A stretch of DNA of 5,425 nt from Elusimicrobiaceae bacterium (GTDB lineage Bacteria; Elusimicrobiota; Elusimicrobia; Elusimicrobiales; Elusimicrobiaceae), in contig JAGCKY010000176.1 in the NCBI GenBank assembly GCA_017647245.1, positions 1 to 5,425 of the forward strand. The letters run 5' to 3'. Shown piece after piece: positions 1 to 5,425 of this stretch (position 1 is its first letter; every line of letters begins with the position of its first letter). The position numbers were made by a program, and so were the translations under genes. The notes under the pieces are model-generated. The model was given only the letters and a program-made list of their open reading frames with translations. It made no database searches and was not told where the DNA came from.

Positions 1-1
1 A

Positions 2-403
2 GATATGGTCAAGGAATTAAAACCCGTTTTGCGCGTGGAAGGCACCTGCGTGGTGGAAGTAGACGGCGTGCCTGCGGGATTTTATATTGCCATTCCCAAT
101 ATGAATCATGTGCTAAAAATTTTGCGTGGGTCTTTGGCTAATCCTATCCGCACGCTACGCGCGTTGTGGGCGTGGAAACACATTCGCGATGCGCGGCTGA
201 TTATGCTGGGCGTAGATCCGGCGCACCGCAAGCGCGGGCTGGATTTGGTACTTATCAATCACATCGTCAAATACGGCGTGGCGATATGGGACAAAGCCGA
301 GCTGTCTTGGATTTTAGAAGACAACGAGGGGATTATCCGCGCCATGACCGAAGCCGGCTGTTATCCGATTAAACGCTACCGTTTGTACCAGAAAGAGTTA
401 TAA
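2..403 (+). CDS. GNAT-fold N-acyltransferase, C-terminal part (5' end outside window)
   Basis: This is the C-terminal part of a GNAT-superfamily acyltransferase resembling the YghO-like proteins of about 370-390 residues. The frame is open to the left edge (a GAT codon precedes the ATG at 5), so that ATG is probably internal. Numbered from it, LGVDPAHRKRGLD at 68-80 matches the acetyl-CoA pyrophosphate-binding loop, in the form I recall for this subfamily (RGKGID rather than RxxGxG/A). The segment SWILEDNEG (101-109) followed by an aromatic/basic end (KRYRLYQKEL) is the typical C-terminal beta strand and tail. The stop is TAA at 401-403, and an intrinsic terminator follows 23 nt later. The substrate is unknown; proteins of this group are usually annotated only as N-acetyltransferases. 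The fold is fairly certain, the reaction is not. It is transcribed in the same direction as the pilin gene but separated from it by a terminator and a new promoter. Confidence 0.72.
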   Translation, partial: DMVKELKPVLRVEGTCVVEVDGVPAGFYIAIPNMNHVLKILRGSLANPIRTLRALWAWKHIRDARLIMLGVDPAHRKRGLDLVLINHIVKYGVAIWDKAELSWILEDNEGIIRAMTEAGCYPIKRYRLYQKEL

Positions 404-426
404 AAGCTTTATTGGCTATTATCTTC

Positions 427-457
427 CGGCTCTACTATTTTATGGGGGCCGTTTTTT
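427..457 (+). terminator. Rho-independent terminator after the GNAT gene
   Basis: CGGCTCT (427-433) can pair with GGGGCCG (445-451), giving a 7-bp stem including two G-U pairs and an 11-nt loop. Six T follow immediately (452-457). Position, 23 nt beyond the GNAT stop codon and upstream of the pilin promoter, fits termination of the upstream transcript. The stem and T-run are seen directly; activity is inferred. Confidence 0.65.
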
Positions 458-473
458 ATGGTAAAAAAAGGGC

Positions 474-506
474 TTGACTTGTTTTTTTTTTTTGGTATGA
501 TATAAT
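474..506 (+). promoter_or_regulatory. Sigma70-type promoter of the pilin-like gene with a T12 spacer tract
   Basis: A -35 box TTGACT (474-479) is followed by a -10 box TATGAT (496-501) after 16 nt. An overlapping perfect TATAAT lies at 501-506, but its spacing from the same -35 box would be 21 nt. The spacer contains an uninterrupted run of 12 T (482-493). Transcription would start around 508-513, giving a leader of roughly 30 nt before the ATG at 542. A strong Shine-Dalgarno AAGGAG (530-535) lies 6 nt upstream of that ATG. A small hairpin is possible at 504-519. With spacing 1-2 nt longer the first -10 would approach the optimum, so tract length could tune expression (inference). Confidence 0.7.
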
Positions 507-541
507 GGTTATAGCCGTTATTTTATTTTAAGGAGTATATT

Positions 542-994
542 ATGAAAAAAGGTTTTACTTTGATTGAGTTGTTGGTAGTGGTCTTAATTATCGGCATTTT
601 AGCGGCGGTGGCCCTGCCGCAATATCAAATAGCAGTGGAAAAAGCGCGCATGGCCCAAGTGATTCCTATATTACAATCTATCCGTCAAGCGGAAGAGGAG
701 TATTATTTAGCCAACGGAGAATATACAAGTGATATGAATGCTTTGGCTGTGTCTGCCACTGCGCCGGATGGTTGGCGGATTAGCTTAACAAATCAAAAAA
801 TAGAGATTATACGCAACGGTGGCTATGCGTATTATGGTTTTGTGTTATATTTTACTTACGGGGATATTTATCCGGGGCAACCTTATTGTTGGGCGGCAAA
901 AGACAACGAAAAAGCAAACCGCGTCTGTAAAACAGTTGGACCGAAAGCAACAGACATAGGGGAAAATGATAGCTATAACCGCTATTTCTTATAA
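542..994 (+). CDS. Type IV pilin-like protein (prepilin with class III signal peptide)
   Basis: This is a complete 150-residue type IV pilin or pseudopilin, the subunit type of type IV pili and type II secretion pseudopili. The leader MKKG is followed by FTLIE, so prepilin peptidase should cut between G4 and F5; mature Glu5 (residue 9) and the helix-kinking Pro (residue 26, mature 22) are present. Residues 5-25 form the hydrophobic N-terminal helix, which continues as an amphipathic helix to about 57 (EKARMAQVIPILQSIRQAEEEYY). Then comes a NGEYTSDMNAL turn (58-68) and a C-terminal globular part with Cys116 and Cys129, probably a disulfide-bonded D-region. The start is set by AAGGAG 6 nt upstream. 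No pilus assembly gene lies nearby, so it looks like a stand-alone pilin gene, and whether it is a major or minor pilin cannot be told. The style resembles the expanded pilin family of Elusimicrobium. Codons appear more A/T-rich than those of the neighbours. Confidence 0.9.
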   Translation: MKKGFTLIELLVVVLIIGILAAVALPQYQIAVEKARMAQVIPILQSIRQAEEEYYLANGEYTSDMNALAVSATAPDGWRISLTNQKIEIIRNGGYAYYGFVLYFTYGDIYPGQPYCWAAKDNEKANRVCKTVGPKATDIGENDSYNRYFL

Positions 995-997
995 AGA

Positions 998-1909
998 TTA
1001 TTTTTTGGTGCTGACCCGCTCCCACGCGGCTTGGAAATCGTCGGGCACGGGAGCTTCAAAACTCATCTTACGCCCGGTAAAAGGGTGTTTAAATTCCAGC
1101 TTGCGCGCGTGTAACATCAGGCGGTCTGCCGTCGCGCCTTTATACAGCCAATCGCCCAGCACCGGGTATCCGAGCCAACTTAAATGTACGCGCAACTGAT
1201 TGGTGCGGCCCGTGCGAGGGTACAATTCAATATACGTAAATCCGTTTTGGCGTTTTAATACCTTATACTCTGTAATCGCTTCGCGCCCGACGTCAGAGGC
1301 CTTAATTTTGCCGCCCGCCACGCGCCCGATCGGCACTTCAATGCGCCCGGTATCGTCGGGCACTTCGCCGCAAGCAATAGAATGATAGGTTTTGTGCACT
1401 TCGCGCTCCGCAAAAAGTTCGGTCATCGCGTTTTGAAAATCCGCATTTTTGGCCAATAACATGACCCCGCTGGTTTCGCGGTCCAAACGGTGCACAAGCC
1501 CCGCGCGCGGCGTGCTTTTATCAAATCCTTTCGGCGGGTTAGCCAGTACCAAAGATACGAGCGTTTCTTCTACCGCAAAGGCGGCCTCGGGGTTTGTTTC
1601 CCAAATGGGGCTTTGCGGATGTACGAGCATACCCGCGGGTTTATTAATCACAAAATAATCTTTCCCGTCGGCAATAATCAAATCTGTGAGCTTGGTTTTT
1701 TGTGCGGTGCTGTCGGGCAGGGTTACTTCCACCGTGTCTCCTTCTTCCAACGGATAGGACGGCTTGACGGTTTTTCCGTTTACGGTAACCTTGCCGTCTT
1801 TAATCATTTTTTGAATAATAGAGCGCGAAAAATCCGGTAGTTCGTCCGTCACAAAAACATCTAACCGCCGCGAATATCCGCTGAAAGTATAAACCTGTTT
1901 ATCCGGCAT
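998..1909 (-). CDS. RluA-family 23S rRNA pseudouridine synthase (RluD-like)
   Basis: This 303-residue protein isomerises specific uridines of rRNA to pseudouridine; RluD, the best-known member, modifies helix 69 of 23S rRNA. An N-terminal S4 RNA-binding domain covers about residues 13-66 (SRRLDVFVTD, then IQKMIKDGKVTVNGKTV). The catalytic domain starts near INKPAGMLVHP (88-98). Motif II is HRLDRETSG at 140-148, with Asp143 as the catalytic residue. RTGRTNQLRVHL (232-243) is the conserved C-terminal motif. Domain order and length match RluC/RluD-type enzymes; the target uridine cannot be assigned, so no symbol is given. The ATG at 1909 lies inside the 3' end of lgt (11-nt overlap), with AAGGA 8 nt upstream, so translation is probably coupled to lgt. 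It is the last gene of the leftward operon and converges with the pilin gene, the stop codons being 3 bp apart. Confidence 0.93.
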   Translation of the reverse strand: MPDKQVYTFSGYSRRLDVFVTDELPDFSRSIIQKMIKDGKVTVNGKTVKPSYPLEEGDTVEVTLPDSTAQKTKLTDLIIADGKDYFVINKPAGMLVHPQSPIWETNPEAAFAVEETLVSLVLANPPKGFDKSTPRAGLVHRLDRETSGVMLLAKNADFQNAMTELFAEREVHKTYHSIACGEVPDDTGRIEVPIGRVAGGKIKASDVGREAITEYKVLKRQNGFTYIELYPRTGRTNQLRVHLSWLGYPVLGDWLYKGATADRLMLHARKLEFKHPFTGRKMSFEAPVPDDFQAAWERVSTKK

Positions 1910-2687
1910 GGGAAGTATCCTTTTTTAAGAAATAAAGTAGAACAAATGCCACCGCGGCGGTTGCCAACGCAATCAACTGTGAGGGAGACATACCGAGTAT
2001 AAATTCCCCGCGGAAATCGCCGCGGAAAAATTCTACTCCAAAGCGTATACACGCATATCCGAGCATATACAGCACCAAAATCATACCGTCTTTATGCGGT
2101 TTTTTGTAAAAATGTTGCAGGATGAAAAATAAAATTAAATTCAGCGCCACTTCATACAGTTGCGTTGGGTGCAAATGCACGCCCAAATACTGATGCGCCA
2201 CTAAACTGTGCGGGTCCGTAAACGCGACGCCCCACGGTAAATTAGTGGGTCTTCCGTGGCAACAGCCCGCTAAAAAACAGCCGATGCGTCCAATCGCATG
2301 CCCGAGAGGAAGTGCTACTATAAAAAAATCTGCGGTTTTGAGCACAGGCAGTTTTTTCTTTTTCAAGTAATATACTGTGGCACAAATTGCCACTATCGCC
2401 CCGCCGAAAAACACAAATCCGTAACGAAAATCTTTTACCGCATTTAGCAGGCGCTCGGCGAAAGTTGCCCCCATTTCCGGCCACGATACAATTAAATATA
2501 AAAGTTTTGCACCGATCACCGCGCTGACAAACGCCACAAAAATAATGTTCCAAAAAGTCTCTTTGTCCAGCTTAATATAACGCAAGCGGCGGTATAAATA
2601 CCACGACGATATACCATACGCCAAAGCCATCATCAGCCCATAACTGGCCAGTTCAAAAGGTCCAATGTGAAAAAGTATCGGGTGCAT
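1899..2687 (-). CDS. lgt: Prolipoprotein diacylglyceryl transferase
   Basis: Lgt moves diacylglycerol from phosphatidylglycerol to the lipobox Cys of prolipoproteins, the first step of lipoprotein maturation, in the cytoplasmic membrane. The 262-residue sequence is strongly hydrophobic, with about seven membrane segments (for example 13-32, 46-68, 91-107, 119-131, 177-192, 201-216, 236-254). Visible family motifs are SYGLMMAL (15-22), GFVFFGG (90-96), the Lgt signature region GRIGCFLAGCCHGRPT (133-148), HPTQLYE (173-179) and RFGVEFFRGD (215-224). Two signature positions that are Asn and Glu in E. coli are Cys here (137 and 142). It is somewhat shorter than the E. coli enzyme of 291 residues. 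AAGGAG (2698-2703) lies 10 nt upstream of the ATG. The start overlaps the stop of the preceding hydrolase gene by one base (TAATG), and its own end overlaps the next gene by 11 nt, so it sits in the middle of a coupled operon. No lspA is visible nearby. Confidence 0.95.
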   Translation of the reverse strand: MHPILFHIGPFELASYGLMMALAYGISSWYLYRRLRYIKLDKETFWNIIFVAFVSAVIGAKLLYLIVSWPEMGATFAERLLNAVKDFRYGFVFFGGAIVAICATVYYLKKKKLPVLKTADFFIVALPLGHAIGRIGCFLAGCCHGRPTNLPWGVAFTDPHSLVAHQYLGVHLHPTQLYEVALNLILFFILQHFYKKPHKDGMILVLYMLGYACIRFGVEFFRGDFRGEFILGMSPSQLIALATAAVAFVLLYFLKKDTSHAG

Positions 2688-3298
2688 TATTTAATCACTC
2701 CTTCGTCTTTAATGGCACTGCGCATAAAGGGATTGTGCATGCGCTCCGCGCCGATAGTAGAGCAACATTGTCCGCCGTAACTGTGCCCGGTAAATACGCG
2801 GGTGTCTTCGGGCAATTTAGAAAGCGTGAGTAAACTTTTGCGCATGGCGCGTGCATCGGACGAGGGCAAATCCACCCGTCCGCACGCACCGGGAAAAAGC
2901 GTATCTCCGGTAAAAATCGCGTCCCCAATTTGTATGCACACGCCGCCTGCGGTATGGCCCGGTGTGGGAATAATATGCACGGCAAACGGACCGATTTGGA
3001 AATTTTGCTCGCCGCAATAGGTGTGCAATACATCGGCGGGCAAACCGCTTAACGCTACATCTTTTTCTTCCAAATACGCTTTTAAATGATGCGCGCGCAA
3101 TAAAGGCTCGCAATCTTTGACATGGTCAAAATGCCCGTGCGTAAACAGCACCGCCAGCAGGTTTAATTTTTTTTGCGTGAGCGTGTGTTCAATATAATTC
3201 ATATCCCAGCCCGGGTCAATGAGTAAAGCATCTGTACCGTCACTTACTAAATAAGTGCAGTTATCCATCGGGCCGAGTTCCAAAACGTCTATGTTCAT
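2687..3298 (-). CDS. Metallo-beta-lactamase-fold hydrolase, glyoxalase II-like
   Basis: This 203-residue protein has the complete metal site of the glyoxalase II-type metallo-beta-lactamase superfamily: THGHFDH (53-59, ligands His54, His56, Asp58, His59), PGHTAGG (113-119, His115), GDTLF (131-135, bridging Asp132) and GHSYGG (171-176, His172). It lacks the extra C-terminal substrate-recognition domain of classical GloB (about 250 residues), so it belongs with short YcbL-like hydrolases. These are expected to hydrolyse thioesters or related substrates in the cytoplasm; the physiological substrate is not known. No signal peptide is seen. The ATG lies one base after the TAA of the ftsB-like gene, and no good Shine-Dalgarno sequence precedes it, which suggests reinitiation by ribosomes finishing the upstream gene. 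An alternative role such as a ribonuclease or sulfur dioxygenase is less likely from size and motifs, but it cannot be ruled out. Confidence 0.9.
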   Translation of the reverse strand: MNIDVLELGPMDNCTYLVSDGTDALLIDPGWDMNYIEHTLTQKKLNLLAVLFTHGHFDHVKDCEPLLRAHHLKAYLEEKDVALSGLPADVLHTYCGEQNFQIGPFAVHIIPTPGHTAGGVCIQIGDAIFTGDTLFPGACGRVDLPSSDARAMRKSLLTLSKLPEDTRVFTGHSYGGQCCSTIGAERMHNPFMRSAIKDEGVIK

Positions 3299-3299
3299 A

Positions 3300-3596
3300 T
3301 TATTTGGTCTTAAAACGATATTCCGTTTCGCCGGGCAAAGACATATTATATTCTACGCGCGCCAAGCGTTCAATATACGCCGGGTCTTGCGCTTTGAGTA
3401 AATCCAGTTGCGCTTGCAATTGTTCGTGCTCTTGGTCTAACTGTGCGCTGACTTTTGCTAGGCGTTTTTGTTCCAGCTTATTATGAATTAAATCCGTAAA
3501 GTTTTTGCCCAAAAACCAGCAAAGTGCCGCTACGGCGATACAAGCCCATAGCAGTACTTTGCGGTTGCGGATAATAGCGTCTTTTAATTCGTTCAT
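3300..3596 (-). CDS. FtsB/DivIC-like septum formation initiator protein
   Basis: This is a small bitopic membrane protein of 98 residues. It has a short basic cytoplasmic N-terminus (1-13), one membrane segment (about 14-30, rich in Leu, Ala and Trp), a coiled coil (about 36-70, with Leu/Gln/Glu heptads) and a conserved extracytoplasmic tail, DPAYIERLARVEYNMSLPGE (71-90), typical of the DivIC/FtsB family. Family members join FtsL and FtsQ/DivIB in the divisome and help activate septal peptidoglycan synthesis. Length and layout match the family. Its place right after enolase repeats the eno-ftsB order known in proteobacteria, which supports the call. Its start overlaps the enolase stop by 4 nt (ATGA), and no clear Shine-Dalgarno sequence is seen, so translation is probably coupled. 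FtsB and DivIC cannot be separated by sequence alone, so the symbol is left blank. Confidence 0.85.
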   Translation of the reverse strand: MNELKDAIIRNRKVLLWACIAVAALCWFLGKNFTDLIHNKLEQKRLAKVSAQLDQEHEQLQAQLDLLKAQDPAYIERLARVEYNMSLPGETEYRFKTK

Positions 3597-4864
3597 TTTT
3601 TAAATGCTTTGTCTTTTGCGTACGAGGCCTTTTTGCCCAGTTCGTGCTCAATTTGCAATAAGCGGTTGTATTTGGCCGTACGTTCCGAACGCGCCGGCGC
3701 GCCGGTTTTGATGGCACCTGCATTAGTGGCCACGGCTAAATCGGCAATAAACGTATCTTCCGTCTCGCCCGAGCGGTGCGAAATAATGCAACTGTATTTC
3801 GCTTTCTGCGCTTTGGCAATAACGTCTATGGTTTCAGATACCGTGCCGATTTGATTAAGCTTAATTAAAATCGCATTAGCGGCTTTTTGTTCAATACCCA
3901 TTTGTAAACGACGCGGATTGGTGACAAATAAATCATCGCCGACCAGCCGGATTTTTTTGCCGAGTGTTTGCGTGATATGCCGCCAACCGTTCCAGTCATC
4001 TTCCTGCAACGGATCTTCTATAGATACAATCGGAAATTTTTTGCACCAGCCCGCATAAATTTGAGTCATTTGCGCGGCGGTGTAATTTTTCTTTTCAAAA
4101 TGATATTTTCCGTTTTTGTAAAATTCGCTGGCGGCGCAATCCATGGCAATAGACATAGAGCCGTGTTTGGCTTTTTTGCACGCGGCGACTAAAGTTTTCA
4201 GTACGTCCTCGTGTTTGGCAATTTTGGGCGCAAAGCCGCCTTCGTCGCCCACGGCAATCACTTGCCCTTGCTGTTTTAAAATATCTTTGAGTGTGTGATA
4301 CGTTTCGGCCGCCCATTGCAACGCTTCGGAGAATGTTTTGGCTTTGGCGGGTACAATCATAAATTCCTGCACGTCCAAACCTGAATCGGCATGTTTGCCA
4401 CCGTTGATGATATTGAGCATCGGCGTGGGCAATAAATACGTTTTGGGTTTGAGTCCGTAACAGTAGCGGATATGTTCATATAAGGGGCGTTTAGTACTAA
4501 CCGCTCCTGCGCGTAGTACCGCCATAGAAACGGCAAGCATCGCATTAGCACCGAGTTTGGTTTTATTTTCCGTACCGTCTAAAGCTAGCATGGTATCGTC
4601 TACCAAGCGGATATCGTCGGCCTCTATACTTATTATATGTTTGGCGATTTTGCCCACATTGGTAACTGCTTTCAGAACGCCCTTGCCATGGTAGCGTGTG
4701 CCGCCGTCGCGCAGTTCCAATGCCTCGTGCGAGCCGGTACTGGCTCCGCTGGGTACCATAGCGGTACTGATAGAGCCGTCACTTAACACTACATCTGCGG
4801 CAACCGTAGGAAAGCCGCGCGAATCCAATACTTCGCGTCCGATAACCTGCTTGATTTTTGCCAT
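3593..4864 (-). CDS. eno: Enolase (phosphopyruvate hydratase)
   Basis: Enolase converts 2-phosphoglycerate to phosphoenolpyruvate in glycolysis and the reverse reaction in gluconeogenesis. The sequence is full length (423 residues; E. coli 432) and every key element is visible: the mobile loop SGASTG (39-44), His158 in GGKHAD, Glu167 in QEF, catalytic Glu208 in GDEGGF, metal ligands Asp242, Glu283 (SIEDP) and Asp310 (GDD), catalytic Lys335 in the signature LIKLNQIGTVSET, SHRSGETED (362-370) and Lys386 in AIKTGAPARSER. The usual MDVAASEFY reads MDCAASEFY, a mild change beside the metal ligand. The ATG at 4864 is preceded by AGGGGG (4869-4874) with a 4-nt spacer; this site overlaps the TAG stop of the phosphohexomutase gene, only 8 nt upstream. 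Its own stop overlaps the ftsB-like start. It is the metabolic core of the operon and should be active. Confidence 0.98.
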   Translation of the reverse strand: MAKIKQVIGREVLDSRGFPTVAADVVLSDGSISTAMVPSGASTGSHEALELRDGGTRYHGKGVLKAVTNVGKIAKHIISIEADDIRLVDDTMLALDGTENKTKLGANAMLAVSMAVLRAGAVSTKRPLYEHIRYCYGLKPKTYLLPTPMLNIINGGKHADSGLDVQEFMIVPAKAKTFSEALQWAAETYHTLKDILKQQGQVIAVGDEGGFAPKIAKHEDVLKTLVAACKKAKHGSMSIAMDCAASEFYKNGKYHFEKKNYTAAQMTQIYAGWCKKFPIVSIEDPLQEDDWNGWRHITQTLGKKIRLVGDDLFVTNPRRLQMGIEQKAANAILIKLNQIGTVSETIDVIAKAQKAKYSCIISHRSGETEDTFIADLAVATNAGAIKTGAPARSERTAKYNRLLQIEHELGKKASYAKDKAFKK

Positions 4865-4872
4865 ACAACCCC

Positions 4873-5425
4873 CTAGATAATGCTGTCTATGATTTTTTTA
4901 CCTTCTTTAATCAGCGCAGCGGGCATTTTACCGTCGGGTGCTTCGGCATACATACGGATCAAACGTTCCGTACTGGACGGACGGATAGCCAACCAGCTGC
5001 CGCCTTTTAAGATAAATTTAAATCCGTCGGTGGAGTCAATACGCCACACAGACGTTTTCAAAATACTCAGCGGGGGTTTAATATCTAATCGTTCCATAAT
5101 ACGGTTAATTTCGGTTTCGGTTTTGGGGATACTGACCTTTTGAGAATACATTGGGCGGTATTTTTTGTAAAACTCTTTACGCAGTTGCTTGAGGTTTTTC
5201 TTTTCCACCGCCATCATATCAATGACCAGAAAGCACGCCAACAGCCCGTCTTTATCCGGGATATGATTGGCTACGGCAATGCCGCCGGATTCTTCCATAC
5301 CCATAATGTATTGGCCGGTGGTCATTAAATCAGTAATATACTTAAAGCCGACGGGCGTTTCGCGTAGCATCAGCCCGTGCATTTTGGCGACTTGGTCAAA
5401 TAAAGTAGAAGATATTACGCTACGC
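4873..5425 (-). CDS. Phosphoglucomutase/phosphomannomutase family protein, C-terminal part (5' end outside window)
   Basis: This is the last 183 or so residues of an alpha-D-phosphohexomutase, which interconverts hexose 1- and 6-phosphates for glycogen, cell-wall or surface polysaccharide precursors. The frame stays open to the right edge, reading SVISSTLFDQVAK before the ATG at 5382, so that ATG is internal. Numbered from it, ETPVGFKYI (8-16), the sugar-binding loop GMEESGGIAVANHIP (28-42) and the phosphate-binding loop RPSSTERLIRMYAEA (134-148) in the C-terminal domain are visible. Many relatives read RPSGTEP in that loop. The EESGG loop is of the phosphoglucomutase-like rather than the EMSGH phosphomannomutase type, but substrate preference remains open. 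The active-site serine and metal site lie outside the window. The gene ends at TAG (4873-4875), 8 nt from enolase. It is the most upstream visible gene of the operon, so the operon promoter is also outside the window. Confidence 0.9.
   Translation of the reverse strand, partial: RSVISSTLFDQVAKMHGLMLRETPVGFKYITDLMTTGQYIMGMEESGGIAVANHIPDKDGLLACFLVIDMMAVEKKNLKQLRKEFYKKYRPMYSQKVSIPKTETEINRIMERLDIKPPLSILKTSVWRIDSTDGFKFILKGGSWLAIRPSSTERLIRMYAEAPDGKMPAALIKEGKKIIDSII

Noticed and set aside
448..493. Second possible terminator: GCC-T6 (448-457) pairing with A6-GGC (464-473) followed by the T12 run
   Set aside because: The stem is mostly A-T with a G-G mismatch, the T-run starts 8 nt after it, and it overlaps a good -35 box; the upstream GC-rich hairpin at 427-457 is a better terminator and the T12 run fits better as promoter spacer.
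968..986. Small hairpin ATAGC/GCTAT as a bidirectional terminator between the convergent genes
   Set aside because: It has only five base pairs, lies inside the pilin coding end and has no proper T-run directly next to it on either strand.
1490..1840. Open frame of 116 codons on the plus strand
   Set aside because: It lies antisense inside the clear RluA-family gene, has no family resemblance and no convincing ribosome binding site; it is a shadow of codon bias in the real gene.
2242..2553. Open frame of 103 codons on the minus strand, in a second frame within lgt
   Set aside because: It is entirely inside lgt, of low-complexity basic/Cys composition, and lgt in the other frame shows all family motifs.
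2687..3298. Antibiotic-resistance beta-lactamase
   Set aside because: The metallo-beta-lactamase fold is present, but the motifs (GDTLF, PGHTAGG, GHSYGG), small size, absence of a signal peptide and housekeeping operon context point to a glyoxalase II-like hydrolase.
3694..3705. Perfect 12-bp GC palindrome CCGGCGCGCCGG
   Set aside because: It falls in the codons of the conserved enolase segment GAPARSER; the palindrome is explained by coding constraint and has no T-run or second copy.

Overview
The window looks like chromosomal DNA of a free-living or gut-associated bacterium of moderate GC content. The best clue to lineage is the gene at 542-994. It is a short type IV pilin-like protein with an MKKGFTLIELL leader, an invariant Pro in the first helix and a C-terminal Cys pair, a style I associate with the multiplied pilin genes of Elusimicrobium and other gut Elusimicrobiota. 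The compact order enolase - ftsB-like - metallo-beta-lactamase-fold hydrolase - lgt - RluA-family synthase also fits such a bacterium. The phylum is an inference; no rRNA or marker phylogeny is available here.

Left part (1-994, plus strand): the C-terminal part of a GNAT-fold acyltransferase enters from the left edge and ends at 403. It is followed by a convincing intrinsic terminator (427-457), a sigma70-type promoter with an uninterrupted run of 12 T between its -35 and -10 boxes, a strong Shine-Dalgarno sequence, and the complete pilin-like gene.

Right part (998-5425, minus strand): six genes run leftward as one tightly packed transcription unit. In order of transcription they are a phosphohexomutase (5' end outside the window), enolase, a small FtsB/DivIC-like division protein, a glyoxalase II-like metallo-hydrolase, prolipoprotein diacylglyceryl transferase (lgt) and an RluA-family rRNA pseudouridine synthase. 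Junctions are 8 nt apart, 4 nt overlapping (ATGA), 1 nt apart, 1 nt overlapping (TAATG) and 11 nt overlapping, which implies co-transcription and translational coupling. The operon mixes central carbon metabolism, division, lipoprotein maturation and ribosome modification; these functions are linked by growth rate rather than by a single pathway. It converges on the pilin gene with only 3 bp between the two stop codons and no strong terminator between them.

I see no CRISPR array, transposase, tRNA, rRNA, toxin-antitoxin pair or phage gene, and no evidence of a wholly undescribed system. The most interesting element is the pilin promoter with its homopolymeric spacer, a possible phase-variation switch.
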